A DNA stretch of 64,000 bases from Pogonophryne albipinna (Eukaryota > Chordata > Actinopteri > Perciformes > Artedidraconidae), in contig CM053253.1 in the NCBI GenBank assembly GCA_028583405.1, positions 15,914,925 to 15,978,924 of the forward strand, read 5' to 3'. The translations under genes and the position numbers were made by a program. The notes below the pieces were generated by a model, which searched no databases, was not told the origin of the DNA, and worked only from the letters and a program-made list of their open reading frames with translations. Each line of letters starts with the position of its first letter. The first letter of the stretch is position 1. Positions 32,479 to 46,700 of this stretch are shown piece after piece.

Positions 32479-32615
32479 ATGGCGATGCTCGGAGGGTTTA
32501 GTGCAGCACAGCACAAGAAGAACGTCTCTGATGGGAGCAGCGACGTGTCAGAATTCCTCTGCCCAGTTTGTCTCGAAATATTCGACAGTCCCGTAACGAC
32601 ACAATGCGGTCATAC
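32479..32615 (+). CDS. rnf114: rnf114 exon 1 (N-terminus and first half of RING)
   Basis: The exon encodes the start and [18 protein letters not shown], then leaves two bases of a split Thr codon before the donor GTGAGT at 32616. Confidence 0.95.
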
Positions 32616-35600
32616 GTGAGTATTTTGCCTTTTTATCTCGATCGTCCTCCCCTAAACCCTGCTCGAACACTAGCGATGCAAAGGTTCGAGGTAAACACAC
32701 TGTGCGGAAAGGATAGTTTTAAACATGTGCCACCAGAGTCGCAAACATTGGACATGCGTGCTCCTGTTTTTGTTATGATCCTATAATTGTATTCAGCTTA
32801 CTTGTATATTTGGTAAAACCAATGCCAGTTCGCTAAACCAGTTTCAGTTTTGTTTACATCAAAGAGGCGACACCACCTGGGAGTTGTAGTTTCGATCCCC
32901 ATTGCTTGGACGCACCAAATCACATTAAAGAACTACAAGTCCCTGCGCCCTCTTGAGGTGGGGACTTTCCATAGGACTTACAGGAAGCTCTAGTTGAGAG
33001 CTATACATGGATCTTCTAACAATCGAAAGCATCTGTTTCTGTATTGAAATGGGAGCCTATAAATAGTAGAGACACTTGTAAATAGATACCAGATCTAAAA
33101 TGGATCAGAGTTGCAATGTCTTGTTTCCCTTACTTGGTTCATCTTTACACTATTCACCCCTTTATTGGCAGGTTCTGTCAGAGTTGTTTGCAGGAGTGTT
33201 TGCGTCCAATGAAACCCGTTTGTGCTGTGTGTCGGGCCGGGCTCGGCCACTGGACTAAAGCTGCTGACCTAGAGGCCGTCATCCAATCATCAGTGGCTGC
33301 ATGTAAAGGATGTGGAGCACAGGTATTTCATGCAAAAGTTAACACATTCAAAAATTCGAAGACTCATTTGTTGTGAATTTGATTAGGAAAACATGCAAGG
33401 TTATCATAACTACAAATGTCAAAACTTTATCGATTCTAAGTCTGAGTGTCAGTATTTATACATTGACACAGTGAGAGAATTACAGTGTCAAAACATTGAG
33501 AAGTGTATCATTTTGATTGTGCACTTGCTGATGTGTTTTTTATTACTATCCAGGTTGGTCTTTCTCAGATGAGAGGCCATACAGCTTCCTGCTCAAAATA
33601 CCAGGAGTATATTGAGGAGGGAGTGAGGACCACTGCCCAGAACCAGCCTGCCATCATTAGGTAAGATAGAGGGCCAATAGTAAAACACTGGCCCTGGCTG
33701 AAGTTACTCACCAACTCCCTATGGCCTCCATAATAAACACTCAATAGTTTAGTGAGCAGTAACATTACATTGTTTGGCATTACTGGTAGGTGAAGTGTCA
33801 ATAATAATGATAATAATACATTTTATTTAGCCTTTCAAAGTACCCAAGGACACCTTACATTTCAGGAAAAAATCTTAAAAGAGGAGCGGTTGTGGGGGGG
33901 CTTTGTATATGAGCAGGACGTTTTTTTGTACTCAATCCGGTGTTGTATAGTGCAGTTGGATGGTGATGGGGTCAGAAGCCTTGGTGATGATCCGGGCAGA
34001 AGAGTTCTGAATGATTTGGAGTTTATTGAGGAGTTTGGTGGGAAGGCCAGAGAGGACAGCATTGCAGTCGTCTATAAGCGATGTTACAAATGCATGACCC
34101 AGAACTTCAGTGCTGGATTGAGACGGGGATGGGCGGGGTCTGGATAGGTTTAGTTTGTGAAAGAATGCAGTCCTGCTGATGTTTTTGATGTGGGGCGCAA
34201 AGGAGAGGGAGCTGCCCAGGATGACTTGGGTGTTGTATTTCTTTAACACATTTATCAGAGACAAAGTGTTGTGTTTTACAACCTGGATCCTACTGTTTTA
34301 GTTTTATCTAGAAGTTGTGAACAGCATTTTTCCTCATCCCTATCACTGTGGAGGAAATTTAACAATCCAGTCTGATGGTGCCTAAAACTGGTTCTTTGAA
34401 CAACTTTCAACACTTGTGCATTCTCCAATTAAATTGTCTGCATGACGAAGGGATAAGTTATATTTACATATACCACATCCTATTGTAAACAGATTGTTCT
34501 GCTTGAAGGGTGAGCCCATAAGAAAGTAGCTATGCTGTGAAAAAGGCATCAATAATGGTTTATTCTGTTAAACCTTTTAACACAATAATAATTTTTGGAC
34601 CCCATTATGACCTTTCAGAGTTTTCAGTAGAATTGCTTGTCCAGCGGTCTTATTTCCCTAGCATTATAATTTGAATGCAGTTTAGTTTTGACTTTATTGA
34701 TGTCAATATTCTCACTTTAGTTTGCACATGTTCATGTTCAAGGATTAATTATTTTAAGGTTTTATAATGCATAAGGGTTAATTATTTGACTGTTATATTT
34801 TCCTTGACATACAGGTTTTCATTTTTAAATTAGCAGCAGAGAAACTATTTGACATGTAAATATATGGTGGAGTGCTGCCTACCTGAGTAAAGACTCAGCT
34901 CTCCTCTATCTGTGTTTTTAATCCAAGCTTCTCTACATGCAGCGCCATGTCAGCATTTTAGTGCCGATAAGTGCATGTGAGTTTCGATTTGTGGGCCCCA
35001 CTAGCTAGGTCAATACTACTATGTTTAGTATGACAATGTTACATTTTTGTGATTACTATTTGTCAAAGCCATGCTTTGCTCTAAAGACTCCGTTTCCCCG
35101 AGTCACCAGTTCGGCAGCAAATACAAGTAAACATGGTTTTAGCTTGATTCACAGCAAGGAGAGCTACATCTGTTCTCCATGTTCAAAAAATACAGAATCA
35201 GTGGTGTAACACATTTGATTGTTTCTGTATCTTTCCTACAGTCCAGTACCAAATCGCTTCACCTTCACCTGCCCATACTGCAACTGCCAGAACCTCGATC
35301 AGGACGGTCTGGTCGAACATTGCACTTCCCAGCATGGTCGTGATACACGACAAGTGGTAGGAAATCTACACTACAATGTTAACGTATTATTTGGAATAAG
35401 TTAGGGTTAATTTGTTTATAGATGCATTATTAATTTGACTATGTGTCTGTTCAGGTGTGTCCCATCTGTGCCTCAATGCCTTGGGGGGACCCTAGCTACA
35501 GGAGTGCTGACTTTTTCCAGCACTTGAAGATCAGACACACATTCTCCTATGACACCTTTGTTGTAAGTTAAGGCCTTAAACATTGCCTAGAGTTTATCTT

Positions 35601-35734
35601 TTTGATGTTAACGATGAGTTTCCTAATTGGTTCTGTTTTCTTCTCTCCTTACGCCCATGTCTTTGTAGGACTACTCCACAGATGAGCACACAATGATCCA
35701 GGAAGCTCTACAGCGCTCCCTGATGGACAATTGA
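32479..35734 (+). CDS. rnf114: rnf114, RING-type E3 ubiquitin ligase (six coding exons)
   Basis: The coding sequence joins 32479-32615, 33172-33322, 33554-33660, 35242-35356, 35455-35562 and 35669-35734: 684 nt, 227 residues plus TGA (human is 228). Every intron has GT-AG ends and the phases close exactly. RNF114 is an E3 ubiquitin ligase that transfers ubiquitin from E2 enzymes to substrate proteins; mammalian reports link it to p21-type cell-cycle inhibitors and NF-kB/interferon signalling. The translation shows a C3HC4 RING (C28, C31, C43, H45, C48, C51, C63, C66), a C2HC finger (C90, C93, H105, C109), two C2H2-type fingers (C142, C145, H158, H163 and C172, C175, H193, H198), and a C-terminal UIM-like helix around [10 protein letters not shown]. 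The ATG at 32479 is the first in frame; a second Met two codons on is an alternative. The short Ala/Gly-containing N-terminus before the RING diverges from mammals. Confidence 0.96.
33172..33322 (+). CDS. rnf114: rnf114 exon 2 (second half of RING, start of C2HC finger)
   Basis: The acceptor is TTGGCAG. The exon begins by completing the Thr codon and encodes [20 protein letters not shown], then CKGCGAQ, ending in phase 0 at a GTATTT donor. Confidence 0.95.
33554..33660 (+). CDS. rnf114: rnf114 exon 3 (end of C2HC finger)
   Basis: The acceptor is ATCCAG. The exon encodes [20 protein letters not shown] and a linker, leaving two bases (AG) of a Ser codon before GTAAGA. Confidence 0.94.
33795..34270 (-). 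mobile_element. Antisense L2-type LINE relic in rnf114 intron 3
   Basis: On the minus strand 34264-33932 encodes [20 protein letters not shown], then [20 protein letters not shown] and [14 protein letters not shown], the C-terminal domain of an L2-like reverse-transcriptase protein. Stops and deletions follow, and the 3' side runs to an AATAATAATACATTTTATTT-like tail near 33800. It is antisense to rnf114 and does not touch its exons. Confidence 0.8.
35242..35356 (+). CDS. rnf114: rnf114 exon 4 (first C2H2-type finger)
   Basis: The acceptor is CCTACAG. The exon encodes [13 protein letters not shown] through [16 protein letters not shown], ending in phase 0 before GTAGGA. Confidence 0.94.
35455..35562 (+). 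CDS. rnf114: rnf114 exon 5 (second C2H2-type finger)
   Basis: The acceptor is TGTTCAG. The exon encodes [20 protein letters not shown] through [10 protein letters not shown], ending before GTAAGT. Confidence 0.95.
35669..35734 (+). CDS. rnf114: rnf114 exon 6 (UIM and stop)
   Basis: The acceptor is CTTTGTAG. The exon encodes [20 protein letters not shown] and N, then TGA at 35732-35734. The Ala-Leu-x-x-Ser spacing fits a ubiquitin-interacting motif. Confidence 0.94.
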   Translation, partial: DYSTDEHTMIQEALQRSLMDN

Positions 35735-36429
35735 AGTGTGAATAACAATCCTGAGCAGGAATCCAGTGATGGGAAGATGGTGATGGGAAGTCTTGAAAAA
35801 ACAGATTAACACACTGAAACTTTGTTCATCCTTCAAGAGGGGGGGTGGTAGTGTATTACTTTTGGTGATCAGTGTCACAGGACAATTGGTATTGTTGCTA
35901 TTGATTTATAGGTTTATTAATCAGAAAATAAATCATACAATATGGTTAAAAAGCATATTGTACTTAGGAGTGATACTGTGTTTCTGGTGTGATAAACTCT
36001 TATCTTCCCCCCAGTTGAGTCGGTAGACTTGATAGTTTGTTAAATATCTACAGAATTTTGTTTGTTCAAGCTGTTTGTTCATTGATGGCACAGTGTCATA
36101 TAGCCAAAAACTTCCAAAGTTGTAATTAAATGTCCCTGTCGTCAATACTTGATGTTATAAGAGGGTTCGACCACTAGGTGGCTAACTATTGCCAGCAAAC
36201 GAAAGACTTCACTCAGTGAGGTGGTCAAGTAATGTTATCAATATTATATAATAGTCTACTAAAGAGTGACTCTGCATGTTTACTCTCGAAAGTGGAGAGG
36301 GTTTTTTGTTGAATTAATAGCAGATGGAAGCTCTTTCTTTTTTTATGCTGCTTCTAGCATAGTTTGTGTGAGAGAGTGTATGTTCATTCTGTTTTCAGAG
36401 ATCTACTGGAAAGAATAAATAATAAGAGG

Positions 36430-36430
<1 letters not shown>
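35735..36430 (+). other. Probable rnf114 3' UTR with two AATAAA signals
   Basis: No coding signal follows the rnf114 stop. AATAAA occurs at 35927-35932 and again at 36414-36419, so two alternative polyadenylation sites are possible. The exact cleavage point cannot be seen. Confidence 0.5.
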
Positions 36431-39369
<2,939 letters not shown>

Positions 39370-39772
39370 TGTTGCTAGCCTAAGAGCAACAAGACTTAAC
39401 TTTGATTTAATAATGCCTGCAACCTGCTTGGCACTGTATCAGCGAAGTGAAACTTGCACATCTTGTGTGTGTGCTTTTGTGCATCTAATTGTGTGCCCCC
39501 TAAAAATTGCCACCATTATGCCAGAAGCACTCAGAATAATAAGGATAACACAGTTTGTCTTTACTCCAGCACAATGTCTACTTTGTTCATTAAATCAAAT
39601 AATTTATATTGAAAGACAAGAATGACTATTTTTCTTTCTTGTGTTTTCCCAAGCCAGGGACTTTGAATTCCTTTAGAAGCTTCTATGTGACTCCCTGAAT
39701 CACTGCAAAACAAATGTAGAGGGGGAAATTCCTCATGCCAATTGTAGGAGTTAAAGCTTGGAAAGTTCTCAG

Positions 39773-40241
39773 CAGTGGCGGTTCTAGACCAATTTGACTG
39801 GGGGGGCCACTGGGGGGCCAGTTATTTTCTGAGGGGGGCACAATAAATGCAGGACGAAAAAGAGAACTCGACAGTATGAAGTAATTGCGCATAAGAAAAC
39901 AATGCAATACAGTTATTGGTATTTGTTTCAGTACACTTATTTATTTCAGATAGATCTTATAGTTATTACTGTTAGCTTCAGCTTAAGTTATAGTGCAATG
40001 TTTGCACTAACACCATATTTATATAAAAATAAAGGCAATGAACAGTTACATCTCTACTTTACATAAGGGTGTCTGCACAATCTCACATTACAGCAACAAA
40101 ATCCTGCGGTTTTTGGCAAACCGAGTACCAGAAAATATACATTTAAAAAAAACAAAAAAAAAACTTTTCATTGTTAGGGGGGCCACAGGGGGGTCAGAGG
40201 TCAGTGATAGGGGGGCACTGGCCCCCCTAGAACCGCCCCTG
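39773..40241. mobile_element. hAT-type MITE with perfect 8-bp target duplication
   Basis: The element begins CAGTGGCGGTTCTAG and ends CTAGAACCGCCCCTG, imperfect terminal inverted repeats with the CAG...CTG ends usual for hAT elements. Subterminal G-runs (GGGGGGGCC type) flank both sides. It is bounded on both sides by GTTCTCAG (39765-39772 and 40242-40249), an 8-bp duplication as made by hAT transposases. At 469 bp it has no transposase, so it is non-autonomous. The perfect duplication suggests a fairly recent insertion. Confidence 0.9.
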
Positions 40242-40458
40242 GTTCTCAGAATCACTGTTTCTGCAGAAATATTGTCATGGAAGTGAAAATGAAACACATC
40301 GGTATAACTATCAGGAGAATTGCTAATCATTGCTTCCTCATGTATTTATTTATTTGAAATCCGCACAGCCACTGTACTAATATTTGAAAGTTAAGCCCTC
40401 TAAGGTGTAAACTATGGGTGGGGGCATTTCCCTGGTGTATATGTGTGTGTTCATTCAC

Positions 40459-40546
40459 TGTGTGTGTGCGTGCGTGTGTGTGTGCGTGTGTGTGTGTGTG
40501 CGTGCGTGCATGTGCGTGCGTGCATGTGCGTGTGTGTGCGTGTGTC
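40459..40546. repeat. Imperfect (GT/GC)n repeat
   Basis: Alternating GT with GC and CA interruptions over about 90 bp, all purine-pyrimidine alternating. Confidence 0.9.
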
Positions 40547-41236
40547 ACAATGGAACAGCATTTGCCAAGTGAGGCAAGTGGATCTGATTTGTACTCCCCC
40601 TCACTATACCCCTGTAAAGCAACTAAGATGTGTGTGTGGAAGAGAGTAAGGCCCAAGGCTATTATTCTCCCATTAATTTTTCCATTTGAAATCAAACCTC
40701 AGCGGGCGTGCATGAGGGAATCAGAGGAGGGGGAGATGACTAGAGTGGGGATAACCTTATCGGGGGGGGGGGAACAAACTGTGGTTGTAGCAGCATTAAT
40801 GTCCAATAGGGGAGGCAATTTCCCTTTCAAAGGAAGCCTAATTATTTGTCTCCGCTCTCCATCCTTAGCCTTCCTGATACGGCATGCCTTGAGAGAAAAC
40901 TGCCTGCCATGAGGAAATTATTTGATTTTTTGTTTTATAACTACACAATTATTCAAACAGCTGAGAAAGTTATAGATGATCTGCTTTGACTGGTCAGAGA
41001 GATTTTATCTGCCCATCAAACACACTGATACAGTAAAACTGTACCTGTATGGTCCTGTAAATGACTCATTTTACCAATGTATTTATCAAAGTAAACCATC
41101 TTATATCTTTATATTCCTCAGTACACCACTCCCACACACGTCCTTTACTACACTCTTCATCTTAGAGTTTCCTTCAATTCCAATCACCACTCTCCATCCT
41201 GTTTTCCCCCGGTCTTTCTTTGAAAAAGCGCCATTG

Positions 41237-41378
41237 CTTGCTAATCTGTCAATCAGATGTTGTCCTGTTGTGGCGATGATGGGGGTCCGTGGCGGTGGGG
41301 CGTACACCTCCAGCAGCTCGCAGCTCAGTGCAGGTCGATGATTAACCAGGCAGGTAGTGAGTTAAACTGCTGACAGCA
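41237..41378 (+). promoter_or_regulatory. Candidate duplicated regulatory element, copy A
   Basis: This segment contains in order ATCTGTCAATCA (41244), TACACCTCCA (41303), CAGCTCA (41321), TTAACCAGGCAGGTA and AAACTGCTGACA (41364). The same blocks occur in the same order in copy B at 42069-42202. CTGTCAATCA is the reverse complement of TGATTGACAG, the classical PBX-MEIS/PREP composite site. Enhancer function is inferred. Confidence 0.5.
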
Positions 41379-42061
41379 GAACCACACTGACAGCTGATTT
41401 GGAAGACAATGGTCCCGCTCCCTCTACTTAACTTGTCACGGCAGTCAAAGCACCTTCTCCATTAACTTCTGACATATCTGGAAAGATGGAGGGAAACACT
41501 CATTTATTGCATTGCACTCACAATATATATATATTTGGACACGTTCACTGAGCACAAATACTTATAAACATCCTAACAGATCTATTTTGGAAGACAAACA
41601 GAAGTTATCATGCTATCAATGAGTAAGTAAACACATGCAGCATAAAGAGTCAAATGGAATAGATTAGAAAATTGAGAAAGCTTGTTCTTTGAAATTCAGA
41701 TTAATGGCATTAGTGTTTCATTACAGGTCCATCAGAGCTTGAAAGTGAATAACAGTATAATGGCATTATTAAAGTACTGCAAATCGTTATTGTGGTTGTG
41801 ATATTACTGTAAATAGCTTGTGGGAAACATCAGGAGACACTTAAACTGTTTATCCAGAAGTGAAGGCCGTACAGTTTGCTGTCAGAGCTACAGCAGCGCA
41901 CAACAACGAAACCCAACATCGCCTTGTCTCTCAGATTAATAGTCCAACACTTCCCAATTATTAACCGCCCCTGCAGTGTACCATTCATATTCAAAGCTAT
42001 TTACCTCCCTCCACTTCCTGTGCTTTGTGTCTTGTGTCTTTACAGGAAGGAATGGACGGCG

Positions 42062-42205
42062 CTGGCAGATCTGTCAATCAAACAGCAGCCCCCAACCACC
42101 AGTGGCTGCCCATAGACAGGCGTCCATACACCTCCATCGGCTCCGGTCCCTCCTCAGCTCAATGAGTAACTAACCTGCAGGTATTGAATCAAACTGCTGA
42201 CAAGC
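42062..42205 (+). promoter_or_regulatory. Candidate duplicated regulatory element, copy B
   Basis: The blocks of copy A recur collinearly: ATCTGTCAATCA (42069), TACACCTCCA (42127), CAGCTCA (42155), CTAACCTGCAGGTA and AAACTGCTGACA (42191). The spacing between the first two blocks differs by only one base from copy A (58 versus 59), while the next gap differs by ten. Sequence between blocks has largely diverged. Confidence 0.5.
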
Positions 42206-43714
42206 ACATGGAGGGGAGGGGAGATGGGGGCTGTGTAGGTGGATGGATGGAGAGACAGAAAGGGAAGGGGAGGATGGAAATGACAATAGCATCATTTTAT
42301 AGCCCACCTTGATGACGTAACCTTTAACTTTGCAAAGAAGGATTGGTTTCTTCCCTGCTCATCCAGCCTAAAGTTTTACATTTTTTCCCTCCCGCAAATC
42401 TCCTTCTCACTCTCTAAGTGGCATCCTTTGATGGGCTGTCCCTCTCTCTCATCTTGTCTCCTTAGACAGATGAGTGCTGTCAGCGCTGCCATCACTGCCC
42501 AGCTAAACATTAATGACTCTCTTGCCTGACAAGTGTTGGCAGGGCAGAGGAGAGGTGAAAGGGGGACGCCTCTGGACAAAACCAGATGAAAAGGAGAAGT
42601 GATGGCTTTATCTGCTTGACAGATTCTCTTTTGTCTCTCTGAACTTGCGTATATGTATGTGTGCCATCAGCAAATTCTTGGCTTGACATGACAGTTTTAT
42701 TGCCCTGTTTTTCCTCCCCTCTGAGGAGATGGACCTCTTTGTGTTCCCAATGCCCCTCATCCTTCCTACTGGCATTTCTGACATTCCTTCAAGTATCTGT
42801 GCATGTGCAAAAGTGTGTTTGTGTGCAGGCTTGTTTGTTTATCTATGCCACTACTTATTTGTAGATCCACGTGTGTTTCCTTCTTATCCTCATGTGTGCT
42901 TCTTATAGATAGCATCCTGGACTTTGATGTTGGCAACATGATAGTGTGACGGCAGTTCACAGGGAAGGGTAGGGAGAGGAGGGGGAGGCCGAATGGAGGG
43001 AAAGGTGTTGGTGGAAGAGTTTGTGGGTCAGTTTTCTCCAAAGTGAAAAAGTTGCCCTTTGCAATATTACTTTGATTAATTTGTTTCTACATTGTTTGTC
43101 TCCATTCCATTATGGTCTCTTTTTCCATACGTGCACTGGTCTATATCTCCTGCTATACTCTCCATGTTGTCACTCAGGCCTATGGCCTCTTTCCCTATCT
43201 CTCTTTTGAATTATTAACTCCCCAGCTCAGGGGAGTGAATGGGTACTGCTGAGTAGACACAGCACAGATCCGGCATCACATTGCCCACATTTCGGAAGTC
43301 CGTCCATTTAAGGGGATTACATTGCTGGTCCCATCAGCCCCCTCCCTCCCTCTCTCCATGCATACTCACACACATGCCCAAGCATACATAAACTTGTGCT
43401 GAACTTCTTGTTATTATGAACAGCTGATAGTTGGACAGTGAAATAAACATAGAAGTGGTTATGTCCTCCTGCCAGCATTCCTTTACTGTAGAGCTGCAGG
43501 CCTCCTGTGGTGAAGCCGCCCACTCGCCTGGCTTACTTCTCCCCAGGCAGCCTCTATCTCCTCTAGGTTCCCGGAGCAATGATTAACCCCAGTTCTGATC
43601 AATGCTTCTGCTGACTCTGATACATCACTGGAGCCTTGCAGCTGCCATGTAAAGGAAGCGTCAACTCGGTGCTGCTCATGACAGAGCATACCCACTCCAT
43701 CACTAACACCAGGG

Positions 43715-43735
43715 CACACGCGCACACGCACGCGC

Positions 43736-43797
<62 letters not shown>
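43715..43797. repeat. (CA)n/(CG CA) microsatellite
   Basis: CACG-interrupted start, then an uninterrupted CA array to 43797. Confidence 0.97.
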
Positions 43798-43799
<2 letters not shown>

Positions 43800-46700
43800 G
43801 TGGGCTAAATTATAGGAATACCTGCCTGATAATACCATGCAAGCCAATGCAATAGTTCAACTATAAAAACAAGCTTTTCATTGTTAGTTGTAATGTTCCT
43901 GCTCATTTGTTGATACTTTGCATATGTGTATATACTATCCTTATTATTCATTTATTTAAATGAGTTAAAAGTCAAAGTATAGCTTTAATAATTATTGTAT
44001 TATTATTTGAATTTATTTGAATGTGGTCTATTTGCTCAGCTGAATCTCAGATTGGTCATGGATATTTCACTAAAGGATTGTTTTTTACGTGCAAGCAGTT
44101 TTTGAAGAAAGACATAAAGACAGGTTAAGAGAATGAGACAAACATAGAAACAGAAGAACAAAATAAAAGGAGGAACGAAGAGAGAGATTGGCATCGCTCA
44201 TCACCCGGTGGTGCTTTACCTCGACAGCAGGGGGAAGCCCTGATTTCCTGAAGATGACAGGAAGCACAATAGCAGAGTGTTCTGTCAGCACATCCTACTC
44301 ACAGAGCCAGGTTAATGATTCTGCAGCCACAGCTGAGCTGAAGAGAGGGATAAGCGGAGGGAGGAACAGAGAGGAAAAACAGGTGGAGGGGGCTGGCATT
44401 CAGCTACACTTAGGCCGTCATTACTGCTACATTAGGAGTGATGGTGTGTTTTTGTCATTTTAATTACCTTTAATCTGATCTCTTCATACTCGGGCCGTTC
44501 GTTAATGAGGGAGAACAAAAACTACATGTCAAACATGTTTAGCATGCATCCACGCTATCAGTCATTCAGATAACATGGCACACTAGTTACTGGGAGGAAA
44601 TTCCTCGACTTGAAGAGTCCTGAATCTCAGCAGAGTATAGAATAACTTCATGGGGAATGATGTGATCATTATTTCTAGTCTCACATTTTTAGTGCAATGT
44701 TCCACAGTGTCGCCAGTCCATTGCAGGCAAAATGACAGCAAGGGCATTACATATATAGTTATATTGAAGTTTAGCATTCATGTTGTGGTGATGCATAAAC
44801 AAATTATGCTATAGAGTTAAATAGTTTTTTCTTCAGTGTCACAAGTATCAAAAATGGTACAACTAAAGGCAGCCAAGTGTCTTTCCTTTACATCTGATTA
44901 TGAGTTACTACACTATGCTGTCTGTAATATAATAAACTATATTTATATTATACATTCCATAACTATATTTCTGTATTCTTGTTGACATGTATATGTTTCT
45001 GCTACTTCTTTCTTTTATCTATTGGCTTGAATTCCATAACTTTATAGAAGTCAACAATTGTTATTTTCATTCATTTATTTTCCAATGTAATATCTTTTCA
45101 TCTCTTGATAACATTACAGACAAGGGCAATTGCAGAAAATAACAATTGATTGATTCCTTAAACTTAATGTGTTTTTGAACATACAGTAAATTGAAATTGG
45201 AGTCTGAGTAGTAACGGAAAAAGGAATGGAGGTTTGGGGCGGGGTGGGGGGAGTGGGGGGCTGGGAGTACCCTCCTCCTTTCGTCTTCATACCAGGACTC
45301 GGTTAAAGTATTAACCAACTGCTGCTTAACAATATTGCTGACTGGTGTGTGGAAACAGGAGGGATCAAAGTTATCATGTAGAGGAGAAAGGCTCCTTTCA
45401 CTGGGCCCATACAGCCTGTCCACTCTATCTTACCATCCATTCAGAGCAGCTAACCAGAGCACCACTCAGGACACACCCACCCTCCCACTCCTCACCTCCC
45501 TCATTCTACTCTCATTTTTTATTCCTCATCCTTTATTTTAACACTTCCTATTCCTACTTTTCCACACTCATCACTCCTTCGTGTACACAATATTAAATAA
45601 TTATTTATTTCCACTAGAAATGCATCTGCATTCCATCTCTCCCTCCACTTCTGTCCATCCATCTCTTCATCTGTCACCTGGCGAAGTAATCACATCCACA
45701 TTTGATAAGGCTGGTTAGGTGGGTCATAAAAAGTTTATGCCGGAGTCTCATTTATTATCCCTGCTAATGTAGCAGTAGGGGAGGAGGAGGAGGAGGAGGA
45801 GGGGCAGAAAGAGTGCGTGAGGTTGAGAGAGACAGGCCACCACATTAAGGGATCATTACTCCTCTATCGGCTCTGTCCCTAGCGTTCAGCGCTAGATACG
45901 TCCTCTTTATGCTTTACGGCCTTGATGAAGCCATACTCTCTGTATTTAAGTGTTGCACGACCACTAAGAGTTCAAGATGCTGATGGCACAGGAGGTAGTT
46001 ACTGTTCTCTAACCACAGAACTATTGGCTTTAGCCCTAATGTGTATATCTATTTCCCCTGCATTTACTACACCAGTTAATGTGAAACTGTGCTGGCTTTT
46101 AGTTGATGTTTTGTAGCATATATCCACTAGGGCTGCAACTAATTGTGATTAATTTGACTGATATTGGGTTCACTTAAAACAGGGACTGGAGGGTCATTTT
46201 GCATAAATATTCTAATTATTATTGAAAAATACATTACATTTTTGACTGATTGCAGTCAATGATCATTTTTAGATTTCTGGAGAAAATCTATATCAGTACT
46301 ATGTCAATATTATCATAAGTCTGTAGAATATGATTTTTATAGGCTGCAGCTCCAAAATATATATTATTATATTTAACAAATATTGTGCTTCCTGCGATTT
46401 GAATATTGCACCATTGCCCTGATATTTACCACAACTTTCTACAAATCTTAAATTGAGTGAATGGTTACAATTAGACGCCACAATCAAGATTTTCACATGC
46501 TGCTCTGACATTTCAAGGATACATGTGAAAACTGCTCTGTTTCCTACAGGACATGGAGTGAATAAGTCTGATTCTATTCAGCTTCTTTTTTTCAGCTCTT
46601 ATTGGCAAAAAATCAATTGAAGATGTCAAAACCAGCAATGACTCCTACTAACAAGTATTGGCACTGAAAGAAACCTTATAGCTTATTTATCTGAATACTC

